Source: an uncultured Muribaculaceae bacterium
GTDB taxonomy: Bacteria; Bacteroidota; Bacteroidia; Bacteroidales; Muribaculaceae
NCBI GenBank assembly: GCA_905207535.1
Contig: CAJLLX010000029.1
Location: forward strand, 1-18,030
DNA length: 18,030 bases
Direction of reading: 5' to 3'
Below are positions 7,548 to 14,862 of this stretch, in pieces (the stretch's first letter is position 1; each line of letters starts with the position of its first letter). A program made the position numbers and the translations under genes. The notes beneath the pieces were generated by a model. It saw only the letters and a list, made by a program, of their open reading frames with translations, did not search any database and had not been told where the DNA came from.

Positions 7548-7556
7548 GCAAAGTTA
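7548..7556 (-). promoter_or_regulatory. Bacteroidetes -7 promoter box for the U32 gene
   Basis: The minus strand reads TAACTTTGC, a perfect match to the consensus, 24 bases upstream of the start codon. No convincing -33 TTTG is seen at the expected spacing. The same nine bases form the tgt promoter box. Confidence 0.6.
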
Positions 7557-7697
7557 GCACTTTTATGCGGGATAGCACCGTTATCAGAGGGCATATCTTG
7601 CGGAAATAGCTCCTTTGCAATCTCTTTTTACGGCATAAGCGTGCTTAATACACGACAAATTTTACTGCTTTTATTATCGCGTTAAAAACTGTTTTTG

Positions 7698-7706
7698 TAA
7701 TTTTGC
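7698..7706 (+). promoter_or_regulatory. Bacteroidetes promoter box for pta-ackA
   Basis: TAATTTTGC fits TAnnTTTGC. It would start transcription near 7712 and give a leader of almost 90 bases before the pta ATG at 7801. That leader contains a GC-rich hairpin segment. The -33 region is AT-rich but has no clear TTTG. Confidence 0.6.
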
Positions 7707-7725
7707 AACACAAACCCCGTTATGG

Positions 7726-7765
7726 CCCCGACGCCCCGCCGAATCCGGCGAGGCTCCGCGGCCCG
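7726..7765. repeat. GC-rich hairpin element in the pta leader
   Basis: CGCCG (7737-7741) and CGGCG (7746-7750) form a short stem with an AATC loop, inside a very GC-rich block unlike the AT-rich promoter next to it. CGAGGCTCCGC (7749-7759) is identical to 640-650, half of the palindrome inserted in the membrane protein gene. It may be a diverged member of the same repeat type or a separate leader structure. Confidence 0.4.
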
Positions 7766-7800
7766 AAACTCTGAAATACGAAAAACTACAAGTATAAACG

Positions 7801-8805
7801 ATGAAATTATTTGAACGACTTACCCTTCGTGCCAAAGCCAATCCCCGCCGCATTGTGCTCCCCGAAGGCTGCGAAGAACGCAACATCACTGCCGCCGACC
7901 GCATCCTGGCCGAAGGACTGGCAGAAATCATATTGCTTGGAAATCCCGCCGAGATCGAGGCCAAAGCCAAGGAGCTGGGTCTGACCCACATCGCCAAAGC
8001 CACTGTGATCGACCCGAAGGAAGAGAAGAACATCGACCACTACGCGCCCCTCTTCTACGAGCTCCGCAAGAAAAAAGGGATCAGCATGGAGGATGCCCGC
8101 CATTTCACCGCCAACGAGCTTTATTTCGGCTGCCTCATGGTGAAAGCCGGCGATGCCGACGGCATGGTCAGCGGCGCCATTCACACCACCGGCGATGTGC
8201 TCCGCGCTGCCTTCCAGGTCATCAAGACCGAGCCGGGCATCGACACCGTCTCAGGTGCATTCATCATGCTTCTCCCTGAGGGTTCGCCCTACGGCACCGA
8301 CGGCCTGATGATCTTCGCCGACTGTGCCGTGGTGCCCGATCCCGATCCGCGCCAGCTGGCTCAGATTGCCGTTTGCTCGGCTGAGACAGCCAAGTATGTT
8401 GCCGGCATCGAGCCGCGTGTCGCCATCCTTTCCTTCTCCACCAAGGGCAGTGCCCACCACGAGCGTGTCGATAAGGTGATAGAGGCCACAAAGATTGCAC
8501 ATGAGATGGCTCCCGACCTTCACCTCGACGGCGAACTACAGACCGATGCTGCCATCGTGCCGGTAGTGGCCAGCCTCAAGGCTCCCCACAGCGACATCGC
8601 CGGACATGCCAATGTGCTCGTATTTCCCTCGCTCGAAGTGGGCAACATCGCCTACAAACTGGTGCAGCGCATCTCGGGCGCCGAGGCTGTAGGTCCGCTC
8701 CTCCAGGGCCTTGCCGCTCCCGTGAGCGACCTCTCCCGCGGATGCGTCGCCAACGACATCTACAAGACCATCATCATGACCGCCAACCAGGCCATTCACG
8801 ATTAA
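7801..8805 (+). CDS. pta: Phosphate acetyltransferase
   Basis: A 334-residue single-domain phosphotransacetylase that interconverts acetyl-CoA plus phosphate with acetyl-phosphate plus CoA in the cytoplasm. The protein opens MKLFERLTLRAKANPRRIVL followed by PEGCEERN, the standard start of the short-form enzyme. It continues with the DGMVSGAIHTTGDVLRAAFQ segment of the acetyl-phosphate site region and ends with APVSDLSRGCVANDI, the family's C-terminal signature. It lacks the extra N-terminal domains of the long E. coli Pta. ackA starts 25 bases downstream, so the two are almost certainly co-transcribed and together turn acetyl-CoA into acetate and ATP, which fits a fermentative gut anaerobe. 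Confidence 0.97.
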   Translation: MKLFERLTLRAKANPRRIVLPEGCEERNITAADRILAEGLAEIILLGNPAEIEAKAKELGLTHIAKATVIDPKEEKNIDHYAPLFYELRKKKGISMEDARHFTANELYFGCLMVKAGDADGMVSGAIHTTGDVLRAAFQVIKTEPGIDTVSGAFIMLLPEGSPYGTDGLMIFADCAVVPDPDPRQLAQIAVCSAETAKYVAGIEPRVAILSFSTKGSAHHERVDKVIEATKIAHEMAPDLHLDGELQTDAAIVPVVASLKAPHSDIAGHANVLVFPSLEVGNIAYKLVQRISGAEAVGPLLQGLAAPVSDLSRGCVANDIYKTIIMTANQAIHD

Positions 8806-8830
8806 TCACCTTACAATCAACTGAAAGACA

Positions 8831-10039
8831 ATGAAAATACTCGTTCTCAACTGCGGCAGCAGTTCGGTAAAATACAAACTCATTGACACCAAGGGCGAAA
8901 ACGTCATGGCCGAAGGTGGTGTGGAAAAAATCGGTCTCCCCGACGGATTCCTCAAATACAAACTCGCCGACGGCTCGAAAGCCATTCAGGAGCTGGGTCT
9001 GGTCGACCACAAGGGTGCCGTGAAGGCTGTGCTCGACATCCTCACCAATCCCGAAGTGGGTTGCATCAAGTCCTACGACGAGATTGATGCCGTAGGCCAT
9101 CGCGTGGTCCACGGCGCCGAGAAGTTCAGCAAGAGCGTGCTCCTTACCGACGAGGTGCTTCAGCAGGTCAAGGACTGCTACGACCTCGCTCCGCTCCACA
9201 ATCCGGCCAACGTCACCGGCATCGAGGCCGTGGAGGAGATTCTCCCCGGCATCAAGCAGGTGGGTGTGTTCGACACCGCTTTCCATCAGACCATGCCTGC
9301 CAAATCGTATATGTACGCCCTCCCCTACCGCTTCTACAAGGAGGACGGCGTGCGCCGATACGGCTTCCACGGCCCCAGCCACCGCTACGTGTCGGCCCGC
9401 GTATGCGAGATTCTCGGCGTAGACATCACCAAGCAGAAAATCATCACCTGCCATGTTGGCAACGGCGGATCAATCACTGCCGTGCTCCACGGCAAGAGCG
9501 TGGACACCTCTATGGGCCTCACCCCCACCGAGGGCCTCATGATGGGCACACGTGTGGGCGACGTCGATCCGGGAGCACTCACCTTCCTCATGAAGAAGCA
9601 CGGCCTTGACATGGAGGCTATCCAGAAGATTATCAACAAGGAGAGCGGCGTGCTCGGCGTGAGCGAACTTTCAAGCGACATGCGCGAGATCGAGGCTGCC
9701 GTCAATGCCGGCGACCCCAAGGCCACACTCGCCCTCGAGATGTACGAGCAGCGTATCACCAAATATATCGGCGCTTACGCTGCCGAGATGGGCGGAGTCG
9801 ACATCATCGTCTTCACCGGCGGTGTGGGCGAGAATCAGACCGGTCTGCGCCTGAATGTCTGCAAGCCGCTCGCCTTCATGGGCGTAGAGATCGACGAGGC
9901 TGTCAACGCTGCTTCGCGCGGCAAGGAGGCTGTCATCTCCACTGCCGCTTCGAAGGTGAAGGTGGTGGTAGTGCCCACCGACGAGGAGCTGATGATTGCC
10001 CGCGACACCGAGGCTATAGTCAGCGGCCGCGAAGCCTGA
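8831..10039 (+). CDS. ackA: Acetate kinase
   Basis: A 402-residue acetate kinase of the ASKHA fold, making ATP and acetate from acetyl-phosphate and ADP. The N-terminal phosphate-binding strand reads VLNCGSSSVKYKL (about residues 5-17). Further family marks are AVGHRVVHGAEKFSKS, FDTAFHQTMP, YGFHGPSHRYVS (about 178-189), HVGNGGSITAV, the GLMMGTRVGDVDPG loop (about 236-249) and FTGGVGENQ near the C-terminus. Length is typical. It is the second gene of the pta-ackA unit, and a perfect 12-base-pair hairpin follows about 30 bases after the stop codon. Confidence 0.98.
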   Translation: MKILVLNCGSSSVKYKLIDTKGENVMAEGGVEKIGLPDGFLKYKLADGSKAIQELGLVDHKGAVKAVLDILTNPEVGCIKSYDEIDAVGHRVVHGAEKFSKSVLLTDEVLQQVKDCYDLAPLHNPANVTGIEAVEEILPGIKQVGVFDTAFHQTMPAKSYMYALPYRFYKEDGVRRYGFHGPSHRYVSARVCEILGVDITKQKIITCHVGNGGSITAVLHGKSVDTSMGLTPTEGLMMGTRVGDVDPGALTFLMKKHGLDMEAIQKIINKESGVLGVSELSSDMREIEAAVNAGDPKATLALEMYEQRITKYIGAYAAEMGGVDIIVFTGGVGENQTGLRLNVCKPLAFMGVEIDEAVNAASRGKEAVISTAASKVKVVVVPTDEELMIARDTEAIVSGREA

Positions 10040-10069
10040 TTGCTTTTTCCTGATTTCAGAAAATAACAG

Positions 10070-10106
10070 CCAACCATATGGCGCAGCGCACCATATGGTT
10101 GGTTTT
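10070..10106 (+). terminator. Hairpin terminator between ackA and lgt
   Basis: CCAACCATATGG (10070-10081) and CCATATGGTTGG (10091-10102) form a perfect 12-pair stem with a 9-base loop, followed at once by TTTT. This looks like an intrinsic terminator for pta-ackA with a short T tract. An in-frame ATG for lgt at 10078 falls inside the first arm, which argues against it as the true start. Confidence 0.65.
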
Positions 10107-10119
10107 AAACGTTTTACGA

Positions 10120-11004
10120 ATGTACAATTTCATCACCTGGACAGCCGATCCCGTGCTCATCGGTTCCCCCGTCACCATCCGCTGGTACGGACTGATGTTC
10201 GTCATCGGATTCTACCTCGGATACCTGATAATGGACCGCATTTTCCGCCACGAGGGTGCCCCCGAGAAGTGGCTCGGCTCGTTGCTGATTTATGTGGTAA
10301 TCGCCACTATTGTGGGAGCCCGTCTCGGCCATGTATTCTTCTATGCCTGGGACTACTACTCGCAGCATCCCATCGAAATCCTCTACACCTGGGAGGGAGG
10401 ACTTGCCAGCCACGGTGGCACCATCGGCATCATGGTAGCGATAGTGCTCTACTCCATTTTCGTCACCAAACGAAGCCCGCTCTGGACCTTCGACCGTCTG
10501 GTAATTCCCATCGCCCTTGTCGGCGCACTCATCCGCATCGGCAACCTTATGAATCACGAGATATACGGCCATCCCACCGATCTCCCCTGGGGCTTCCGCT
10601 TCATCACCAACATCCACGCATGGATGCAGGGCGCCGACCCCATCTTCTCGGCCCCTTCCCATCCCACGCAGCTCTACGAAGCGGGGTGCTACCTGCTGCT
10701 TTTCGCCCTGCTGATGTGGATGTACTGGAAAAAGAACGCCGAGCGCCGTCCCGGCCTCATCTTCGGCGTATTCTTCATCGTACTGTTCAGCAGCCGCTTC
10801 CTCATCGAGTTTGTCAAGAATCCTCAGGAGGCTTTCGAGGTGGGTATGACGCTCAATATGGGCCAGCTCCTCTCCATTCCCTTCATACTCATGGGTATCG
10901 GACTCGTGATCTACGCCTATATGCGGCCGCCGGTGCAGCTCTCCTTCCCCAACCGCTTCCCCGACGAGGACACCAAGAATAAAAAGCATAAATCCCGCAC
11001 CTGA
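10120..11004 (+). CDS. lgt: Prolipoprotein diacylglyceryl transferase
   Basis: An inner-membrane enzyme that transfers diacylglyceryl from phosphatidylglycerol to the lipobox cysteine of prolipoproteins, the first step of lipoprotein maturation. From the ATG at 10120 it has 294 residues and begins MYNFITWTADPVLIGSPVTI. An upstream in-frame ATG at 10078 lies within a terminator hairpin and adds an atypical tail, so it is rejected. Conserved features are RWYGLMF (21-27), GARLGHVFFY, ASHGGTIG (97-103), RIGNLMNHEIYG (139-150, with the catalytic-site arginine and asparagine), HPTQLYEA (181-188) and SRFLIEFVKNP, whose arginine matches the essential E. coli Arg239 region. About seven membrane segments are present. 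The C-terminal tail is basic (KNKKHKSRT). No promoter box is obvious after the upstream hairpin, so partial read-through from ackA is possible. Confidence 0.95.
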   Translation: MYNFITWTADPVLIGSPVTIRWYGLMFVIGFYLGYLIMDRIFRHEGAPEKWLGSLLIYVVIATIVGARLGHVFFYAWDYYSQHPIEILYTWEGGLASHGGTIGIMVAIVLYSIFVTKRSPLWTFDRLVIPIALVGALIRIGNLMNHEIYGHPTDLPWGFRFITNIHAWMQGADPIFSAPSHPTQLYEAGCYLLLFALLMWMYWKKNAERRPGLIFGVFFIVLFSSRFLIEFVKNPQEAFEVGMTLNMGQLLSIPFILMGIGLVIYAYMRPPVQLSFPNRFPDEDTKNKKHKSRT

Positions 11005-11043
11005 CCCTCCCCCCTCTCTCTCCGCCTCCCTTTCCTGTTCAGC

Positions 11044-11065
11044 TATCACGTGAGCTCGCGTGATA
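11044..11065. other. Short inverted repeat after lgt
   Basis: TATCACG (11044-11050) pairs with CGTGATA (11059-11065) around an 8-base loop that is itself nearly self-complementary (TGAGCTCG). It has no T tract and may be part of the lgt 3' untranslated region. Confidence 0.35.
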
Positions 11066-11099
11066 ATCTACATCTCTCCAGCAGCGCAGAAGAAAAACG

Positions 11100-11144
11100 A
11101 AGAGCGGCTCTCTCCGTGACTATTCCGGAAGATGAGCCGCTCTT
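11100..11144 (+). terminator. Long-stem hairpin terminator after lgt
   Basis: AAGAGCGGCTC (11100-11110) and GAGCCGCTCTT (11134-11144) are perfect complements, with a 23-base loop containing a smaller TCCG/CGGA stem. An A-rich run precedes the stem (GAAGAAAAACG). The T tract is short, but the structure is strong and could work in both directions. Confidence 0.55.
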
Positions 11145-11149
11145 GCTAT

Positions 11150-11320
11150 AGGGTGCCACATCAAAGGATGCGATGAAACTCCGAAAGACAAGTTTTGAGT
11201 TCTTGCCATCCTTTGTAATCCGCCTGGCTATCGGGGAGATATCTCCCGCGATGCTCCTGCGCCCGAAGGCTGAGGATGGGGCCCGCCATTAGATGACAGA
11301 GTTGTTCTCGGCATTTCATA
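11150..11320. other. Protein-like segment: small ORF or dispersed repeat
   Basis: This part of the long intergenic region reads sensibly on both strands. On the plus strand an ATG at 11173 gives 39 residues to a TAG at 11290-11292 (start MKLRKTSFEFLPSFVIRLAI, then GEISPAMLLRPKAEDGARH). On the minus strand an ATG at 11319 gives 52 residues to a stop at 11161-11163, including the segment YLPDSQADYKGWQELKTCL. The segment holds a 14-base perfect palindrome (11234-11247, GGGAGATATCTCCC) and a 9-base inverted pair (11162-11170 with 11207-11215). No ribosome-binding site or promoter is convincing. It may be a fossil gene fragment, a repeated element or a structured RNA; I cannot choose between these from one copy. 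Confidence 0.3.
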
Positions 11321-11494
11321 TATGTTTGATGAGTTTCCCAATCTACTTTGGTGTGGCATGTAAGTTATGTCGTAAACCGTTGATGATGCGAATCTTCATC
11401 ATTCGCGCGGGCCTCTGCCCGCTATGATTTGCGTTTGATTTTATAACGCAAATTTAATCATTAAGGTTTGAATATGCAAGTGGGGATTTAAAAA

Positions 11495-11516
11495 AAGTTG
11501 CATGGGCATGCAACTT
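11495..11516. promoter_or_regulatory. Perfect split palindrome, candidate operator of the efflux operon
   Basis: AAGTTGCATG (11495-11504) and CATGCAACTT (11507-11516) are exact inverted copies separated by GG. The element lies about 75 bases upstream of the ATPase start codon in AT-rich DNA. Its symmetry and position suit a dimeric repressor or activator site, but no T tract follows and no regulator gene is adjacent. An RNA hairpin in the leader is the alternative. Confidence 0.4.
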
Positions 11517-11591
11517 CAGCCCTCTCCGATACGTCTAACTGATGTTTGAAATTATTTTTTTAACGCCCTTCGGGACGTAAAACAGTGAGAG

Positions 11592-12281
11592 ATGATACTA
11601 CTCAAGGATGTAAATAAGACCTACCCCGGCGCCGTGCCTCTGCATGTGCTCAAGGGGATAAATCTGGAGGTCAGCCGCGGCGAGCTTGTGTCGATCATGG
11701 GAGCCTCAGGCTCAGGCAAAAGCACGCTGCTCAATATATTAGGGATACTCGACGGATACGACAGCGGCGACTACTACCTCGACGGCCGGCTGATCAAGGA
11801 TTTGAGCGAAAACCGCGCCGCCGAGCTGCGCAACCGCATGATCGGCTTCGTATTTCAGTCGTTCAATCTTATCAATTATAAAAACGCTCTCGAAAATGTG
11901 GCCCTTCCGCTCTTCTATCAGGGCGTGGGACGCCGTCGCCGCAACCTCATGGCTATGGAGCAGCTCGAACGCCTTGGCCTCAAGGACCGTGCGCATCATC
12001 TGCCGGGCGAACTTTCCGGCGGACAGAAGCAGCGAGTGGCCATAGCCCGTGCGCTCATCACCAACCCGTCTATTATCCTTGCCGACGAACCTACCGGCGC
12101 GCTCGACAGCCACACTTCGGCCGAGGTGATGCAGCTTTTCAAAGAACTCAACCGCAACGAGGGGATGACCACCGTCATTGTCACTCACGACCCCGGCGTG
12201 GGAGCGCAGACCGACCGCATTATCCGCATCAGCGACGGACGCATCGAGGGTAACGATAACAATAAAAATTCGGCAAAGTGA
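11592..12281 (+). CDS. MacB/LolD-type ABC transporter ATPase
   Basis: A 229-residue cytoplasmic nucleotide-binding subunit that powers the pump encoded by the next genes. It has the complete motif set: Walker A GASGSGKST (37-45, Lys43), Q-loop glutamine 89 in VFQSFNL, signature LSGGQKQR (141-148), Walker B IILADEPTGALD (161-172, with catalytic Glu166) and the switch histidine 199 in VTHDP. The sequence style is that of the MacB/LolD/FtsE branch. Its neighbours, two MacB-type permeases, an adaptor and a TolC-type channel, favour MacAB-type export over LolCDE lipoprotein release. Its TGA stop overlaps the GTG start of the next gene by four bases (GTGA), which points to translational coupling. 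The start ATG at 11592 follows a short purine run (GTGAGAG). Confidence 0.94.
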   Translation: MILLKDVNKTYPGAVPLHVLKGINLEVSRGELVSIMGASGSGKSTLLNILGILDGYDSGDYYLDGRLIKDLSENRAAELRNRMIGFVFQSFNLINYKNALENVALPLFYQGVGRRRRNLMAMEQLERLGLKDRAHHLPGELSGGQKQRVAIARALITNPSIILADEPTGALDSHTSAEVMQLFKELNRNEGMTTVIVTHDPGVGAQTDRIIRISDGRIEGNDNNKNSAK

Positions 12282-13498
12282 TTGACCTGATTCGAGAAAT
12301 AGCACAGACGCTCAACCACAACAAGCTGCGCACCTGCCTCACCGGTCTGGCGGTGGCCTGGGGCATCTTCATGCTCATTGTGTTGCTGGGTATGGGCAAC
12401 GGTGTGACAAATTCTTTCCGCGAGCATGCCCTGACACCCGACTCACAGAAAATTTCGGTGTGGGGCGGACGCACCAGCAAGCCTTACCACGGCTATCGCG
12501 AGGGGCGTAGCGTCAGCCTGAAAACCTACGACATCGACAAGGTGGCATCGAAGCATCAAGATTTTGTTTCGGAGGTCACATCCGAAATCTATGGCTCTAC
12601 TACCACCTTCACCGCCGGCCCCAATAGCCTGAAGACCAGCTATGTGGGTATATTCCCATCGAGAATAAGCGGCGATCGCCACATTGAGGTCATTGAGGGA
12701 CGTCTGCTCAACGACAACGACATGAGCGCCTCGGCAAAGGTGATTGTGATCCCCGAGCGCAATGCTCAGCTCCTTTTCCCCGACGGCGATGCCCTTGGCA
12801 AGTATGTGAGCATCGGAGGGTTGGCTTTTAAAGTCATCGGCATCTACCGCAATGAGTGGCGCCGCGATTCCTACATCCCTTACACCACCGCACGCATGCT
12901 GGCCGGCAACTCAGACAATGTGGGCAGCATGAATGTGATGCTCAAAAACGTCAAGGACGAGGCCGACGGCAATCACGCCGAGACGGAAATCCGCCGCACG
13001 CTCGCTTCATCCCACGATTTCGCACCCGACGACGAGAGTGCCGTATGGCTCTGGAATCAATTCTCACAGGGGATGAGGGGGCTCGCGGCCATGAGCATTC
13101 TCAACATCTCCATATGGCTGCTCGGTCTGCTCACTCTGCTCAGCGGCGTGGTGGGCATCAGCAACATCATGTTCGTTTCGGTCAAGGAGCGCACCCACGA
13201 GATCGGTATCCGACGTGCCATCGGTGCCAAACCACGCTCTATCCTCTCGCAGGTGATTGCAGAGAGTGTGGCCATCACTACCCTATTCGGATATATAGGC
13301 ATTGTGCTCGGCACACTGGCCACGGGGGTGCTCAACGCCATTTTCGGCGACACCGATTTCATTTCCAATCCTACGGTGAGTCTTTCGGTGGCCTTTCAGG
13401 TCACGTTAGTGCTTATCGCGGCCGGAGCTTTGGCCGGACTTTTCCCGGCCCTCAAGGCGCTGAAGGTTAAACCGGTGGAGGCGCTTCGCGACGAGTGA
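12278..13498 (+). CDS. MacB/FtsX-type ABC permease, first of two
   Basis: A 406-residue inner-membrane permease without a fused ATPase domain. The first membrane segment lies at about residues 22-45 (LTGLAVAWGIFMLIVLLG), then a large periplasmic MacB-core domain (about 46-275), then three C-terminal segments forming the FtsX domain. The conserved cytoplasmic loop reads VKERTHEIGIRRAIGAKP and the C-terminus KALKVKPVEALRDE, both diagnostic of the MacB/FtsX family. These transporters work by transmitting movement across the membrane to the periplasm rather than by a simple channel. It starts with GTG inside the ATPase stop codon. Together with the next gene it probably forms a heterodimer. Confidence 0.92.
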   Translation: MIDLIREIAQTLNHNKLRTCLTGLAVAWGIFMLIVLLGMGNGVTNSFREHALTPDSQKISVWGGRTSKPYHGYREGRSVSLKTYDIDKVASKHQDFVSEVTSEIYGSTTTFTAGPNSLKTSYVGIFPSRISGDRHIEVIEGRLLNDNDMSASAKVIVIPERNAQLLFPDGDALGKYVSIGGLAFKVIGIYRNEWRRDSYIPYTTARMLAGNSDNVGSMNVMLKNVKDEADGNHAETEIRRTLASSHDFAPDDESAVWLWNQFSQGMRGLAAMSILNISIWLLGLLTLLSGVVGISNIMFVSVKERTHEIGIRRAIGAKPRSILSQVIAESVAITTLFGYIGIVLGTLATGVLNAIFGDTDFISNPTVSLSVAFQVTLVLIAAGALAGLFPALKALKVKPVEALRDE

Positions 13499-13538
13499 TA
13501 CCTGTCGGCGTTAGATACATTAGATTACAGATCAGAAA

Positions 13539-14789
13539 GTGAAGACACGACTTTTCGACATAGACAACTGGAAGGAGATCGGCGCTACTCTCGCACGCAA
13601 CAAGACGCGCACCTTCCTCACCGGCTTCGGCATCTTCTGGGGTGTGTTTATGCTTGCGATCCTCCTCGGAGGAGCTCGCGGAGCCAAGGACCTGCTGATG
13701 CGCAATTTTGCCGGCTTCGCCACCAATAGCGGATTCATATTCACCGGCAACACTTCCGTTCCCTACAAGGGCCATCAGAAGGGACGTAGCTGGGATATGG
13801 ATGTCACCGACCTGGAGCGCATACGCACCGGCGTACCCGAATTGCAGACGGTCACGGAGATGTACAGCTACGGAGGTGTGAGTTTCCGCAATGGCAAATA
13901 TTCCTATTCGGGAAATGTCATCGGGGCATCCCCTGATTACTGCGATGTGATGGTGCCGGTCATCTACAGCGGCCGATTTGTCAACACTGCCGATGTGAGC
14001 CGCGAGCGCAAGGTGGCGGTGGTGGGCCAAAAGGTGGCCAACGAGCTGTTCCCGGGCGTTCCCTCCCCTGCAGGACGCGAGGTTGAGGTCAATGGCATCG
14101 CCTACACCATCGTCGGCGTTGCCGGGCAGACAAGCGAGGTCTCCATGGGCGGACGTCTCGACGAGAGCGTGGTTCTCCCCTCGTCTACCTTCCGACGGGC
14201 TTTCCGCCGCGGCGACACTGTCGACGGCATCATGCTTGTGGCCCGCGACGGGGTGAAGATTTCCGGACTGGAAAACCGCATCCGGCGTCTGCTCTACGTG
14301 CGTCACAGCATTGCACCCGACGACCTCAGCGCCATGGATCTTTTCGATATTTCCGAGAGGTTTGAAATGGTCGACAATCTCTTTCTCGGTGTCTCCATGC
14401 TGGCGCTTTTCATCGGCCTCAGCACTCTGCTGGCGGGCATCATCGGCATCGGCAACATCATGTGGGTCATAGTCAAGGAGCGCACGCAGGAGATCGGAAT
14501 CCGCCGTGCTATCGGCGCCAAACCGCGCGATATCATCGTGCAGATCCTCTCCGAGGGAGTAATGCTCACGGCTGTGGCCGGCATAGCAGGTATCACCCTC
14601 GCCACTGTGGCGCTCGGCATCACTCAGCACCTCACGGCCAACGAGGTGAGCACTCCCCAATTCCAGATGCAGCCGGGTCAGGCGATGCTCATCATGGTCA
14701 CTTTCGTGGTGCTCGGCACCATCGCCGGAGTCATCCCGGCACGCAAGGCTATGAAGATCAAGCCTGTGGAGGCACTCAACGACAAATAA
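13539..14789 (+). CDS. MacB/FtsX-type ABC permease, second of two
   Basis: A 416-residue paralogue of the preceding permease with the same plan: first membrane segment at about residues 25-45 (LTGFGIFWGVFMLAILLGG), a periplasmic domain to about 280, three C-terminal segments, the loop VKERTQEIGIRRAIGAKP and the ending KAMKIKPVEALNDK. The two differ widely in their periplasmic domains, consistent with distinct subunits of a heterodimer rather than a recent duplication. The start is GTG at 13539, placing the first residues (MKTRLFDIDNWKEIG) level with the first permease; the gap after the previous gene is 40 bases. The periplasmic part contains a repeated RKVAVVGQKVANELFPG type motif seen in MacB-core domains. 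Confidence 0.92.
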   Translation: MKTRLFDIDNWKEIGATLARNKTRTFLTGFGIFWGVFMLAILLGGARGAKDLLMRNFAGFATNSGFIFTGNTSVPYKGHQKGRSWDMDVTDLERIRTGVPELQTVTEMYSYGGVSFRNGKYSYSGNVIGASPDYCDVMVPVIYSGRFVNTADVSRERKVAVVGQKVANELFPGVPSPAGREVEVNGIAYTIVGVAGQTSEVSMGGRLDESVVLPSSTFRRAFRRGDTVDGIMLVARDGVKISGLENRIRRLLYVRHSIAPDDLSAMDLFDISERFEMVDNLFLGVSMLALFIGLSTLLAGIIGIGNIMWVIVKERTQEIGIRRAIGAKPRDIIVQILSEGVMLTAVAGIAGITLATVALGITQHLTANEVSTPQFQMQPGQAMLIMVTFVVLGTIAGVIPARKAMKIKPVEALNDK

Positions 14790-14862
14790 TCCCTCCCATG
14801 GCTTAAATATAAAACGCTAATAATCATCCATTTTCTACCTGTTGAAATAATAGCATCACAAT

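Larger units (their letters stand above)
11145..11591. other. Gene-free leader region before the efflux operon
   Basis: No confident gene lies here. Inverted repeats are unusually dense: TGATGA/TCATCA around 11380-11403, GCGGGC/GCCCGC with a 4-base loop (11407-11422), ATTTGCGTT/AACGCAAAT with a 9-base loop (11427-11453) and a split palindrome at 11495-11516. Base composition drops to AT-rich after 11425. The promoter of the efflux operon must lie here, but no clean TAnnTTTG box was found; TAAGGTTTG (11462-11470) has one base too many in the spacer. Confidence 0.5.

Noticed and set aside
5905..7557. A 550-codon open frame on the plus strand opposite the U32 gene
   Set aside because: It is fully antisense to a well-supported U32 protein with complete motifs, and its translation is a low-sense mix rich in His, Arg and Gly, as expected from antisense reading of GC-rich coding DNA.
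7801..10039. Linking pta-ackA to the B12-controlled gene through propionate metabolism
   Set aside because: The two loci are far apart with separate promoters and the B12-controlled gene is not visible, so the link would be speculation.
10095..10982. A 295-codon open frame overlapping lgt in another frame
   Set aside because: The product is dominated by His, Arg and Pro, a typical shadow of a GC-rich gene, while lgt has all family motifs.
11228..11359. A 43-residue minus-strand frame starting MPHQSRLGN
   Set aside because: It overlaps the more protein-like 52-residue frame on the same strand, has no ribosome-binding site and ends at the palindrome.
13467..14660. A 397-codon open frame antisense to the second permease
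   Set aside because: The permease has clear family motifs on the plus strand. The antisense product is rich in His and Asp and has no recognisable domain.
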